Positions 43,123-51,699 of a stretch of DNA of 53,204 nt are shown here, piece by piece. This stretch comes from CG2-30-36-16 sp964372115 (lineage in GTDB: Bacteria; Bacteroidota; Ignavibacteria; Ignavibacteriales; Ignavibacteriaceae): NCBI GenBank assembly GCA_964372115.1, contig CAYJPN010000035.1:1-53204 (forward strand). The letters are read 5' to 3'. How positions within the stretch are numbered: the stretch's first letter is position 1; every line of letters starts with the position of its first letter. A program made the translations under genes and the position numbers. The notes beneath the pieces were generated by a model. It did not search any database and was not told the origin of the DNA. It saw only the letters and a list, made by a program, of their open reading frames with translations.

Positions 43123-44895
43123 ATGGCAAACTTAGGAAACCTTGTAGTTATTATCGGGATAATACTTGTTGCGATGATAACAATTGGATTAATTTTTGCA
43201 AAGCTTTACCAAAGAGCATCAAAAGAAATATCATTTGTACGAACCGGTATGGGAGGACAAAAAGTTATTATGAACGGCGGCGCTCTCGTGCTTCCGATAC
43301 TACATGAGATAATCAAAGTCAACATGAACACACTCCGCCTTGAAGTAAGACGCGCAAACGAACAGGCGCTTATTACAAGGGACAGAATGCGTGTTGATGT
43401 TACCGCAGAATTTTATGTAAGAGTAAAACCCATTGTTGAAGCTATTGCCGACGCAGCTCAAACTCTTGGAAGAAGAACTTTGGACCCGCAGGCATTAAAA
43501 GAACTTGTTGAAGGAAAGTTTGTTGATTCATTACGTGCAGTTGCGGCTGAAATGGCAATGGAAGAATTGCATGAACAGCGCGTTAACTTTGTTCAAAAAG
43601 TACAATCTGCCGTATCTGAAGATTTATTAAAAAACGGACTTGAGCTCGAATCGGTTTCTTTAACTTCACTCGATCAAACTAACCGTGAATATTTTAACCC
43701 GCAAAACGCATTTGATGCCGAAGGTTTAACAAAACTTACCGAGGAGATTGAGGGAAGAAGAAAACAGCGTAACGATGTTGAACGCGATACCGAAGTAAAG
43801 GTTCAGCAAAAAAACCTTGAAACCGAAAAAGAAGGTTTAAATATTAAGCGTGAAGAAGAGTATGCAAAACTTTCTCAAAAACGTGAGATTGAAGTCCGGC
43901 AGGCTGAAGAAGAAGCTGAAACTTCAATTAAACGAGCCGAAAAGATGAAAATTGCCGAAGAGGCTAATATTGAAGCAAAGCGTCAAGTCGAACTTGCAAA
44001 TATCCACGCCGAGCGACAGATAGAAGAAGAACGAATTGAAAAAGACAGGCTGATAAAAGAAAAGGAAGTGTTCAGAGAAAAAGCAATAGAGTACGCAAAC
44101 ATCGATCGTGAAAAAGCAATTAAACTTGCAGATCAGGACAGGCAGATTGCAATTGCGGAAAAATCAAAGGAACAGTCATTAGCTCAAACCGAAGCCGAGC
44201 AGGCAAGGGCAAAAGCGGTTAAGGCAGAAGAGCAGGTTATATCTGTAAAAGAAACAGAGATTGCAGACAGGCAGAAACAGATTGAATTAATTAAAGCTGC
44301 AAAAGAAGCCGAGCGGGAAGCAATACAGATTACAATTGCTGCCCAGGCTGAGAAAAAAGCATCTGAAGACAGAGGCGAGGCAATAAAAATTCTTGCAAAT
44401 GCAGATGCCGACAAAGAGAGAACATCCGCAAAAGCAAAAGCCGATGCGGAAATATTACTTGCTCAGGCAAGCGAAAGAAAATACGCGGTTGATGCTCTCG
44501 GTACAAAAGCTTTGCATGAGGCTGAAAATATATTAACGCCTGAAATTATTCAGATGAAAATTAAACTTGCAATAATTGAAAACCTTGCAAGAATTATTGA
44601 AGCAAGTGTTAAACCGATTGAGGCAATCGATAGTGTTAAAATTATCCAGATTGACGGCTTGAATAACAGTGGTTCAGGTGTCGGTTCTGCCGCTGCAACA
44701 AATGGAGGTTCGGGAAATCTTGCAGAGCAGGTTGTTAACAGCGCATTAAGGTACCGCGGTCAGGCGCCTCTAATTGATTCGCTGCTTAAAGAAGTGGGTT
44801 TAACAAGCGGCGATATTCACGGGTTGACAGATTTCTTAAAAACTCCTGCCGATAAAAAAACAGAAACCGATACAGATTCTACACCTGCCGTATAA
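43123..44895 (+). CDS. Flotillin-family protein (YqiK-like)
   Basis: The 590-residue protein has one N-terminal membrane helix (about 6-28), an SPFH/band-7 domain (about 35-200, with GMGGQKVIMNGGALVLPILHEIIKVNMNTL) and a long coiled coil rich in Glu, Ala and Lys (about 205-470). The C-terminal region ends in a Thr/Asp-rich tail. Flotillins form large membrane scaffolds that organise lipid domains, and the neighbour OB-fold protein is their usual partner. A terminator-like hairpin follows at 44906-44929. Confidence 0.92.
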   Translation: MANLGNLVVIIGIILVAMITIGLIFAKLYQRASKEISFVRTGMGGQKVIMNGGALVLPILHEIIKVNMNTLRLEVRRANEQALITRDRMRVDVTAEFYVRVKPIVEAIADAAQTLGRRTLDPQALKELVEGKFVDSLRAVAAEMAMEELHEQRVNFVQKVQSAVSEDLLKNGLELESVSLTSLDQTNREYFNPQNAFDAEGLTKLTEEIEGRRKQRNDVERDTEVKVQQKNLETEKEGLNIKREEEYAKLSQKREIEVRQAEEEAETSIKRAEKMKIAEEANIEAKRQVELANIHAERQIEEERIEKDRLIKEKEVFREKAIEYANIDREKAIKLADQDRQIAIAEKSKEQSLAQTEAEQARAKAVKAEEQVISVKETEIADRQKQIELIKAAKEAEREAIQITIAAQAEKKASEDRGEAIKILANADADKERTSAKAKADAEILLAQASERKYAVDALGTKALHEAENILTPEIIQMKIKLAIIENLARIIEASVKPIEAIDSVKIIQIDGLNNSGSGVGSAAATNGGSGNLAEQVVNSALRYRGQAPLIDSLLKEVGLTSGDIHGLTDFLKTPADKKTETDTDSTPAV

Positions 44896-44905
44896 TTAAT
44901 TTCGC

Positions 44906-44929
44906 CGGGGCTGATAAATTTCAGCCCCG
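44906..44929 (+). terminator. Terminator-like hairpin after the flotillin gene
   Basis: CGGGGCTGA (44906-44914) pairs with TCAGCCCCG (44921-44929) around a six-base loop. The T-run after it is weak, so this is a probable but not certain terminator. Confidence 0.6.
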
Positions 44930-45016
44930 CACTTAATTCAATTTATTGAGATTCAGTTCACTTAAAAAAGCCAACAAACCATATTTGAATCAAAATGTTT
45001 TCGCCCTGTTTTGTTG

Positions 45017-45634
45017 TTACTTACTTCCACAAACCGGCTGCCTGATTATTGTTCTAAATTTTTCCGGCGCAACTTTCCGGGGATCGCTTAAATAAATTTC
45101 GTGATGTCTAAGATGCTTTTTATATCCGTTAGCGTCTATAAATTCATGTAATTTTTTAATTGTTGGTTTTTCATTCGAGAATGGTCCGAGATGAAGTATT
45201 TGTGCTGCTTTTCCCTCATCGTATTTTTCGAAACGTACATCATCATAACTAATTCCCTTTTTAGATTCGGCTTCTTTTTTTGCTGACGATATTATCCCGT
45301 CACTGGTAAAATTTGGCTGCATTATCATAAGCGTCCACTTCCACTCGTTTTTCTTTTCAATGGTAAATTCGTCCATGTTATTACACCACCATAAACCCGA
45401 AAGCGGTGGTACTGTGTAATCATCACCGGGATTGATTTTTTTTATTGCAAACTTTATTGTGTAGGATAAAGAATATAACTTTTCAACTGCATCTTTAAAG
45501 TGTGTAGAGTTATTCGGATCACCTTCTCCGTCAATCATCAAATAATTTAAGGGAGGTACTTCAATAAACGAAGGCTCTTTTGGGGAAGGATTAAATAAAT
45601 TTTTGTAATGTTTTTTAAAATCTAATTTTGTCAT
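45017..45634 (-). CDS. GyrI-like small-molecule-binding protein
   Basis: The 205-residue cytoplasmic protein has the GyrI-like/SOUL-type ligand fold: FIEVPPLNYLMIDGEGDPN at the start, YSLSYTIKFAIKK, LSGLWWCNNMDEF, AAQILHLGPFSNEKPTIKKLHEFI and HHEIYLSDPRKVAPEKFRTIIRQPV at the end. The last motif is typical of the stand-alone GyrI-like group. It starts eight bases after the AraC-GyrI gene, so the two are probably cotranscribed and may handle the same or a similar ligand. Confidence 0.85.
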   Translation of the reverse strand: MTKLDFKKHYKNLFNPSPKEPSFIEVPPLNYLMIDGEGDPNNSTHFKDAVEKLYSLSYTIKFAIKKINPGDDYTVPPLSGLWWCNNMDEFTIEKKNEWKWTLMIMQPNFTSDGIISSAKKEAESKKGISYDDVRFEKYDEGKAAQILHLGPFSNEKPTIKKLHEFIDANGYKKHLRHHEIYLSDPRKVAPEKFRTIIRQPVCGSK

Positions 45635-45642
45635 TTTTGCCT

Positions 45643-46569
45643 CTACTTGATTGGTTCAACTGGGATACAAACGGTCATCTTAAAAATTCCTTTAGGGTCC
45701 TTTTGAGGATCGTTTTCATAAATTTCGTAGCCAGGAATGTTTTTGGGTTGAAACCCGTTTTCAATTAGATATACACCATATACATAATTGTACATTTTGG
45801 AAATATCTTCCTCCTTACCGGCGAACTTATAAACTATACATTTAGAAGCAGGAATATCCATCATTTGTATTTCGCCTTCCGGTTTAATATCCTCCGAAAC
45901 CGAGATGCATGCATTGTAACGGCATTTATCCTTCGGGGTAATTTCGGGATCATCAAGCGAAATACCGATAAACTTTGTATCCGGTTTCAGCAGTCCGCGC
46001 GGGCTGGCCCAATAACATAACCTATCGAACAGTTTTCCAATCTTGTAGTTGTATCCTTCAAAGTGAGTTAAATAAGCAACATGAAATGACGGCATTTCTT
46101 TTACTTCAATATTCATTTCTATCCTTTCTATTCTGTTTAACGATGTATTATTAACATCGCTAACATAATCTTCTTTCCTGCTTTCTTCTTTCCCAATCTT
46201 GCTGCCGGTTTTGCGAATCTTGCTATTTTTCCAGTTGGTTGCGCTTATTGTAAAATGTTTCTTAAATGCGCGGGAAAAAGATGCGCTTGAGGAAAATCCG
46301 CATTGAAAAGCTGCTTCGGTAATTGAGCTGTTAGGATAAGATGATAAATATTTAGCCGCACGTTCAACCCGGAGCCGGTTAACATAACTGTTGGGCGGCT
46401 CGCCAATAAATGCATTAAATATCCTATGAAAATGATATGGGGAGAAATAAGAAACTTCCGATAATTTTTGGAGTGAAAGCTGCTCGTGCAGGTGACTGTG
46501 AATATACTCCAATACACGCCGCAGCCTAATTTCATATTCATTTTTTGTTGATGACGATATATTCTTCAA
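45643..46569 (-). CDS. AraC-family regulator with GyrI-like effector domain
   Basis: The 308-residue protein has an N-terminal AraC pair of helix-turn-helix motifs (about 10-110: LSLQKLSEVSYFSPYHFHRIFNAFIGEPPNSYVNRLRVERAAKYL, SITEAAFQCGFSSSASFSRAFKKHF), a linker, and a C-terminal GyrI-like domain (about 150-308, EMPSFHVAYLTHFEGY, YEIYENDPQKDPKGIFKMTVCIPV). This is the Rob/BmrR-like layout in which the effector domain binds a drug-like ligand. The stand-alone GyrI-like gene follows directly. Confidence 0.9.
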   Translation of the reverse strand: MKNISSSTKNEYEIRLRRVLEYIHSHLHEQLSLQKLSEVSYFSPYHFHRIFNAFIGEPPNSYVNRLRVERAAKYLSSYPNSSITEAAFQCGFSSSASFSRAFKKHFTISATNWKNSKIRKTGSKIGKEESRKEDYVSDVNNTSLNRIERIEMNIEVKEMPSFHVAYLTHFEGYNYKIGKLFDRLCYWASPRGLLKPDTKFIGISLDDPEITPKDKCRYNACISVSEDIKPEGEIQMMDIPASKCIVYKFAGKEEDISKMYNYVYGVYLIENGFQPKNIPGYEIYENDPQKDPKGIFKMTVCIPVEPIK

Positions 46570-46728
46570 AGATTTAACTACTTCCTATAAAAATAAAAAC
46601 CGGCAAAGAAAATTTAAACAGGAAATATTAAAAAGAGAAAAACACTGCTCAAATAATTGAAGCGGGAAGAAGTAAAACCATCTTTTAAAAAATTGCAGCA
46701 ACAGCTATTTCTTCCTAAGCAAATGTCG

Positions 46729-48330
46729 TTATTTTAAGCAAATCATCTTCATCGTACAAGAAAATTTGCCCGCAGTTAATTTATATAAATAAACGCCGCT
46801 GGAAAGTTTGGCTGCATCAAACGAGACTTTGTAAGAGCCGGGCGGTTTTTGTTCGTTGACGAGAGTGGTTATTTCATTACCGAGAAGGTCATAAACTTTT
46901 AATACTACATTTGGTGTAGCGGACGCAAATCCGTCGGCTGACACACCGTCCACTACAATTGGTATAGAATATTCGATTGTTGTTGTAGGATTAAAAGGAT
47001 TAGGATAATTTTGATTTAATATAAATTCATTGGGTGTGATTGAATTAATATTTTCTCCTACCGAAGTTGCTGCATCTGCATCGCGGACTAATCTTACATA
47101 ATTATAAATTCTAATAACATCACCCTGCGGTCCGTGTCCGTGCGGCCAGTCATTCGGGTCACCTTGTTTCGGATCGCTGCGCTGTGCCCCGGCTCCGTGA
47201 ACGTCCATCAAGGTGTAATTTCCTGACGAAGGCGGCACTTCCATCCAGCCAAGCGCTTCACCAAACGAAACATAAGCTGCATTCCCGCCGTTCATCATAT
47301 TAGCGTGCGTTGTGCCGCTCCAATAAAACGGATAGTTTGTGTTGCCGCCTTCATCTGTAATTGAGGAACAATTAAAAACCGGATCAATTGCAGCAGAGTT
47401 GGTTGTTTGAGGCGAACGGCTGTAATCAACTATACTTTGCAGTTCTTTAACATTGGGTAATCTCCAATCATTATATCCGAGATAATTACCGGCATTTTTT
47501 TGCTGAACAAAATCTAAAGCTTCCTCCCAATTTAACCCGGTTCCATTATCATTTTTTGTCCACATTAACCCGCTTGCATTGTCTGTAATGGTAGAGTCAC
47601 CGTTACCGGCAAAATCATTTATTCCGTAATTAGAATTACCACGAACATAATAGACGTAAAACTGCTTCTCCTCGGTCTGTCCCGGCATAGGTCCTATCGG
47701 GTATCCCTTAATTCTGCCATCCGCAAAATTGACGCCGAACATTGTTTCAGCGCCCATCATTGTTGTGCTAACGTACAAAGTTGAGGTAACAAATTGAGCG
47801 TCTATAATTCGCTCTCCGGCACCTGTATCACCATATCCAAAATCAAAATAATTTGTATTAATGAAGGGGGTAAGAAGATCGGTGTTCGTTCCGTTCCATC
47901 CGCTGGGGTCCACACCGCTGAACATAATAAGCGAATAAAGTTCTTTTATCGTCGGCAGACGCCAGTCATTATACCCTGCAAGCGAAAATGTATCTGCTGC
48001 TGCCACTGCTTCGTGGTACGACATTTTATCGGCATAATCAATATCACCATTATTATTCATATCGGCGCTTTTTTGCCACATTAAACCCGTGACGTTATCT
48101 GTAATTGTGCCATTGCCGTTATCCGTATAAGATGGTTCGTGCCCGACAAACTGGGCGTCCTGCCCATAAAACGGCTGCCCGGCAGAAGGAATGGAAATCT
48201 CAATATTGTCATCATAATATCTATCCTGATCGGTATCAACAATTTTATATGTAAGGGATTGTGCAAAGATTCCAATAGTCAGGAACTCAAAGCAACAAAA
48301 AGCAAAGATTACTAATTTATTTATTTTCAT
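46729..48330 (-). CDS. DUF1566 (Lcl C-terminal-like) protein with T9SS sorting domain
   Basis: From ATG 48330 (AAGGA about eight bases upstream) the product has 533 residues with a signal peptide (MKINKLVIFAFCCFEFLTIG...AQ). Two DUF1566 repeats follow: GTITDNVTGLMWQKSADMN to NDWRLPTIKELYSLI, and STITDNASGLMWTKNDNG to YNDWRLPNVKELQSIVDYS. DUF1566 domains resemble the C-type-lectin-like fold of Lcl adhesins. A T9SS domain (LNQNYPNPFNPTTTIEYSIP, later DLLGNEITTLVNEQK) ends the protein. That domain contains an insertion of about 14 residues encoded by a palindrome (46916-46956). Surface attachment or secretion is inferred. Confidence 0.88.
   Translation of the reverse strand: MKINKLVIFAFCCFEFLTIGIFAQSLTYKIVDTDQDRYYDDNIEISIPSAGQPFYGQDAQFVGHEPSYTDNGNGTITDNVTGLMWQKSADMNNNGDIDYADKMSYHEAVAAADTFSLAGYNDWRLPTIKELYSLIMFSGVDPSGWNGTNTDLLTPFINTNYFDFGYGDTGAGERIIDAQFVTSTLYVSTTMMGAETMFGVNFADGRIKGYPIGPMPGQTEEKQFYVYYVRGNSNYGINDFAGNGDSTITDNASGLMWTKNDNGTGLNWEEALDFVQQKNAGNYLGYNDWRLPNVKELQSIVDYSRSPQTTNSAAIDPVFNCSSITDEGGNTNYPFYWSGTTHANMMNGGNAAYVSFGEALGWMEVPPSSGNYTLMDVHGAGAQRSDPKQGDPNDWPHGHGPQGDVIRIYNYVRLVRDADAATSVGENINSITPNEFILNQNYPNPFNPTTTIEYSIPIVVDGVSADGFASATPNVVLKVYDLLGNEITTLVNEQKPPGSYKVSFDAAKLSSGVYLYKLTAGKFSCTMKMICLK
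46916..46956. repeat. Palindromic insert inside the T9SS sorting-domain codons
   Basis: GTAGCGGACG (46916-46925) pairs with CGTCCACTAC (46947-46956) at nine of ten positions, with CAAATCCGTCGGCTGAC in the loop. Compared with the other two T9SS domains in the window, the protein has extra residues here (VVDGVSADGFASAT) without loss of frame. The loop shares CAAATCCGT...GGCTGAC with the MITE at 9721-9742. Confidence 0.6.
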
Positions 48331-48367
48331 TTTATTTTCCTTCAATATAATTCCGACTTTCATTTTA

Positions 48368-48739
48368 TTAGTTAAGAGGTTTATTTTTTTGAGGCAAACC
48401 TTTCCCTTTATCCATCGGGGGTCTTCTCATTTCTCTTTCTTTTTTTATCTCCTCGAATTTTTTCTTTTGCGTTTCAGTAAGAAGTTTTGATATTTCTTCA
48501 TCCGAAGCATTCATGATCTTTTCTTCTTCTCTTCTCATCAGTTCTTTTTTCTCAAACATTTTTTCATGAAATGAATTTAATATCGACTCAACTTTTTTTG
48601 CCTGGGCTTTTGTTAACTCAAGTTTTTCAACCAGGTGTTTTAGCATTTTTTCTTTTGATGGCGGGGTTGGCTGCGCTGACGATATTCCGACAAGCAGAAA
48701 ACAAAAAAGTATAGCGGCAGTTATTAATTTGGTTTTCAT
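48368..48739 (-). CDS. Spy/CpxP-like periplasmic protein
   Basis: The 123-residue product has a signal peptide (MKTKLITAAILFCFLLVGISSAQ) and a helical, highly charged mature part with an LTxxQ-like stretch (VEKLELTKAQAKKVESILNSF) and KKKFEEIKKEREMRRPP. Spy/CpxP proteins are periplasmic chaperones or stress sensors. It sits 37 bases before the DUF1566 gene and after a terminator, so it may be the first gene of a unit with that protein. Confidence 0.75.
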   Translation of the reverse strand: MKTKLITAAILFCFLLVGISSAQPTPPSKEKMLKHLVEKLELTKAQAKKVESILNSFHEKMFEKKELMRREEEKIMNASDEEISKLLTETQKKKFEEIKKEREMRRPPMDKGKGLPQKNKPLN

Positions 48740-48835
48740 ATTATTTCCATAGTTTTATTAAAAAATATTTTTGAATCCAAGTAATTAGACGACATCAAAA
48801 TTAAAAACTTGCGCCATACCAAATAATATTTAAAA

Positions 48836-48860
48836 TAAAAAAGCCGCTCGATGCGGCTTT
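48836..48860 (-). terminator. Rho-independent terminator of the sigma-factor operon
   Basis: AAGCCGC (48841-48847) pairs with GCGGCTT (48853-48859). On the minus strand the stem is followed by a run of T (from A at 48836-48842). It lies 22 bases after the stop of the periplasmic sensor gene. Confidence 0.85.
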
Positions 48861-48881
48861 GAATAAAAACTATTTTTCCCC

Positions 48882-49766
48882 TCATTCTCTCGGAGGCTGT
48901 TTTTCTTTTCTATTCTTTTTCATCTGTTCAAATTTATTTTTCTGATTCGAGTTTAATATTTTATCAACCTCAATGTCTTCAGTTCTCAAAATTTTATTTT
49001 TCCCATCCTCAAACACTTTTTCGCCTGGTCTCCAATTTTCTTCTAATCCTTCCATTTTCTTCATGGAAATTTCGAATATTGATTTAACATTTTGAATTTG
49101 TTCATCTGTCAGATTAAGTTGTTCGGTAAAATCCCGCACTTTTTCTGCAATAGTCGGATGATTCAGCCGCTTGTTATGCAGCGGGGCAGCGGCGTTTTTT
49201 TCAAGTTGTTTTCCCGCTTCTTGATTTAAGGGTCTTTTATTCCCGGCTGGTTCAGAAAATTCTTTTTGTTCATCTGTATTTTGCTGCTCCAGCGGTCTTC
49301 TGCCGTACAATTCCATCAACACAGGTTCAAATATTTCTTTTTGTCCCGGTGTACAGATTGAAACAAACTCTGTAAAATGTTTAAAGCGGAGTTTTTCTAA
49401 ATCAGTTTCTAAGGCGCCAATTTGATTGCAAAGAGAACTAACTAAAACGGTATCTTTTTTATCACTAAATATCTGCTTTACAATTTGTCGTTTAAGTTCA
49501 AGTATTTTCTCATTAACAATTTTCGACCTTGCAAAGTGATTCTCTCTCATCTTTTCAAACTGTTTGGTTTGTTCATCGGAAAGATTTAACGTCCGCTGCA
49601 TCAAACTTACCGATTCAGGTTTTTGCTCTATTCCCACGGGGGGGGGCAAAATTGGGTTTCGCTCTTTTAAAGTCTGCATCCAGATAATCGAAACTGTTAA
49701 AATGTTAACGGCGAGTAATATTAAAATCAGCCAGGTGTTAAACTTATTTTTAGTTATCCAGTCCAT
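48882..49766 (-). CDS. Membrane-anchored LTXXQ/CnrX-like periplasmic sensor
   Basis: From ATG 49766 the product has 294 residues: one N-terminal membrane helix (NTWLILILLAVNILTVSIIW) and a periplasmic part with two Spy/CpxP-like helical domains. The first contains LNLSDEQTKQFEKMRENHFARSK (about 60-140) and the second FTEQLNLTDEQIQNVKSIFEIS (about 215-285), joined by a charged linker. I prefer this start because it begins MDWITKNKF, as in related CnrX-like proteins, and has a GGA about ten bases upstream. The alternative ATG 49790 overlaps the upstream gene. CnrX-type sensors tell an anti-sigma factor about metal or envelope stress. Confidence 0.75.
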   Translation of the reverse strand: MDWITKNKFNTWLILILLAVNILTVSIIWMQTLKERNPILPPPVGIEQKPESVSLMQRTLNLSDEQTKQFEKMRENHFARSKIVNEKILELKRQIVKQIFSDKKDTVLVSSLCNQIGALETDLEKLRFKHFTEFVSICTPGQKEIFEPVLMELYGRRPLEQQNTDEQKEFSEPAGNKRPLNQEAGKQLEKNAAAPLHNKRLNHPTIAEKVRDFTEQLNLTDEQIQNVKSIFEISMKKMEGLEENWRPGEKVFEDGKNKILRTEDIEVDKILNSNQKNKFEQMKKNRKEKQPPRE

Positions 49767-49779
49767 TTTAGTTGTCCAT

Positions 49780-50094
49780 TTAAAATTCATTTGATGTTTG
49801 GTTTATCTGATAATCCTCCTGCAGCACACTAACAAGCGAAGTGCTTGTAGTTTGGTTTGTGTTTGAGCCGAAAAAATAGGCTGCCGTGATAATATTAATT
49901 AGAAGAATTATCATTAGGACGATAGGTTTTAATCCTAAACTTAAAGTAAATGAAGTTTTTCGATTAACTGTGGGGTTATCTAGCCCGGTTTTTATCCGGG
50001 TAAATAAAAACGGATTACTTTCAAGATTTTTGAGGTTATCAATAGAATGAAGTGTTTTTTCAACTTTGTCTAAAATCTGTTTTTCATTTTTCAT
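49780..50094 (-). CDS. Putative anti-sigma factor membrane protein
   Basis: From ATG 50094 the product has 104 residues: a short cytoplasmic part with EKQILDKVEKTLHSIDNLKNLE and NPFLFTRIKTGL, one membrane helix (KPIVLMIILLINIITAAYFFG, about 66-86) and a short periplasmic tail. A GTG at 50106 is the alternative start. The layout and position between the ECF sigma gene and the LTXXQ sensor gene match CnrY-like or other anti-sigma proteins; no sequence motif proves it. Confidence 0.65.
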   Translation of the reverse strand: MKNEKQILDKVEKTLHSIDNLKNLESNPFLFTRIKTGLDNPTVNRKTSFTLSLGLKPIVLMIILLINIITAAYFFGSNTNQTTSTSLVSVLQEDYQINQTSNEF

Positions 50095-50111
50095 AATAAC
50101 ACTCACTATAT

Positions 50112-50696
50112 CTACAAATGGTTTTTATAATAATTAAAAAGTCGTTTTTTCAAATTACTTTTTGCCCGATGTATTAATGACTCTACCGAAGAAATAGTTG
50201 TTCCAAGAATTTCAGCGATTTCATTATAGCTCAATTCGTCATACTTGCTAAGCGAAAAAGCGATCCTCTGGTTTTCAGGCAATTTATCAATTGCCCATGC
50301 AAGTATCCTGGCACTTTCTTTATTTTCCAATTGTTTTGCTGGTCCATTCTCATCTGTTCCAGCAATTCTTTCTTCCATCTCGTCTTCTCCAAACAAGCTT
50401 TTAATAACTGCAAAGCGTTTTTTACGTTTTTGGCTTTTTAAAAAATCGAGTGACTTGAAAACCGCAATCCGATATATCCACGTTAAAAGTTTAGATTCGT
50501 TTCTAAAATTTCCAACAGATCTGTAAACCTCAATAAATACTTCTTGAGTAAGATCTTCGGCTGTTTGAGAATCATTTACAAACCGGTAACAGCTATTTAA
50601 AACAGACCGCTGATACTTATTGACGATCAATCGAAAGGCATCTTCGTCTCTATTTTTCAGTTTTTCAACTAATTCCGGTTCTTCCATCAAACTCAT
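50112..50696 (-). CDS. ECF-family RNA polymerase sigma factor
   Basis: The 194-residue protein has sigma region 2 (AFRLIVNKYQRSVLNSCYRFVND, AEDLTQEVFIEVYRSVGNF, and the Trp of LLTWIYRIAVFKSLD) and region 4 (LPENQRIAFSLSKYDELSYNEIAEILG, SSVESLIHRAKSNLKKRL). Length and composition are those of ECF sigma factors. It heads a three-gene unit (sigma, anti-sigma-like, periplasmic sensor) closed by the terminator at 48836-48860. The unit probably responds to envelope or metal stress. Confidence 0.93.
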   Translation of the reverse strand: MSLMEEPELVEKLKNRDEDAFRLIVNKYQRSVLNSCYRFVNDSQTAEDLTQEVFIEVYRSVGNFRNESKLLTWIYRIAVFKSLDFLKSQKRKKRFAVIKSLFGEDEMEERIAGTDENGPAKQLENKESARILAWAIDKLPENQRIAFSLSKYDELSYNEIAEILGTTISSVESLIHRAKSNLKKRLFNYYKNHL

Positions 50697-50928
50697 TTTT
50701 CTTTATAGCTATTCGACGACAAAATTTACAAAAACCTGCGCTCCCCGCAAAAATAAATTTCTAATTGTCAGCGCAATCAATCATTCTCGCTTTCACCTCT
50801 TCGATTTGGAAATAGACAAAACTGAATAACAGGATGAAAACCATGCAATCATTCATTCATCCACCCATGTCAACTTTTTATTTCATCCTCGCAATTACAG
50901 CATCTCTGCATTCTCAATAAAAATCTTA

Positions 50929-51194
50929 TTGCTATTTTTAGGTAAATATTTGCAAAGATTTTATGGACATTTATCCCCAAATGGAAGAAAGGTTTTTTTA
51001 ATAAATAAATGGTTCGTTTCACTAATCTTATTGTCTATTATATATTATCTCCTTAAAAACCGCGGTAGTTACGGGCTGATTGACAACTTCGATCTTGTTA
51101 TTCATGAAACGGTGCATTTCTTTTTTAATTTCTTCGGAAAAATTATTTACACGCTTGGCGCACACTAATACCTCTTTTATTTGTCTCATTTTGA
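50929..51194 (+). pseudogene. Broken HExxH membrane protein gene
   Basis: The frame from 50929 gives GRKVFLINKWFVSLILLSII and then DLVIHETVHFFFNFFGKIIY (HExxH zinc-protease-type motif, HETVH) before a stop at 51166-51168. The sequence I would expect next (LGGTLIP...) continues in another frame (RTLIPLLFVSF, to TGA at 51192-51194), which suggests a one-base loss near 51155-51165 and a missing 3' end. No clear start codon or ribosome site is visible. The family is unknown to me. Confidence 0.45.
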
Positions 51195-51421
51195 ATGAAA
51201 ATGAATCGTTCGAAAATTCTTCTACACAAATTGTTCATTCGATTTAATTATCAACATCGGGCGTCCCTCCTGCCCAGCACAGGTCTTCTCAATTAGGCAG
51301 ATTCTTTAACTAATGCTTTATAAATAGTCAGCCCTTAAAACTCAAATTTCTTTTTGTGAGTAAAAAATGCGATCGAAAAAAGAAATAATCGGCGATAAAA
51401 AAAGAGCCCGAAAAACGTATT

Positions 51422-51540
51422 CTATTTTCTCATTATCCTTTTGAAATTATATGCCGCTGCTGATAACATAACATTTACTGTATCACTAATTATCCCTTTG
51501 TAAAACTTTATCTTCACTCTGTAATCTGACTTAAGGCTCC
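51422..51540 (-). pseudogene. C-terminal tail of a DDE (IS5/IS1182-like) transposase
   Basis: Reading leftward, one frame gives SDYRVKIKFYKG, then IISDTVNVMLSAAAYNFKRI and MRK to a stop at 51422-51424. IS5-like transposases end with this kind of sequence (K.DHR..RN.LKG..GD..N..LAAAA.NFKR). Only the last 40 or so residues remain, and the upstream bases run into the palindromic stretch at 51553-51590. No terminal inverted repeats are evident. Confidence 0.7.
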
Positions 51541-51552
51541 TCCAAAAATCTG

Positions 51553-51590
51553 TTATCCGTTTTCGTTAGCTAACGGACAACGGAAACGGA
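51553..51590. repeat. Palindromic repeat related to the one in the MITE
   Basis: TTATCCGTTTTCGTTAGCTAACGG and the following ACAACGGAAACGGA form a partly self-complementary stretch that resembles the reverse complement of 9723-9754 (TCCGTT..., GGCTGACGG). It directly adjoins the transposase tail. Confidence 0.5.
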
Positions 51591-51699
51591 ATACGGGTAT
51601 ATGCAGCCAAACAAGATTTTCGAAAAGCACAAAATAAAGTTTTTAGAGATGTCCTTAAGGTTCTCACAATAAAAACTCATTCCTTCCACAGAACACCTA

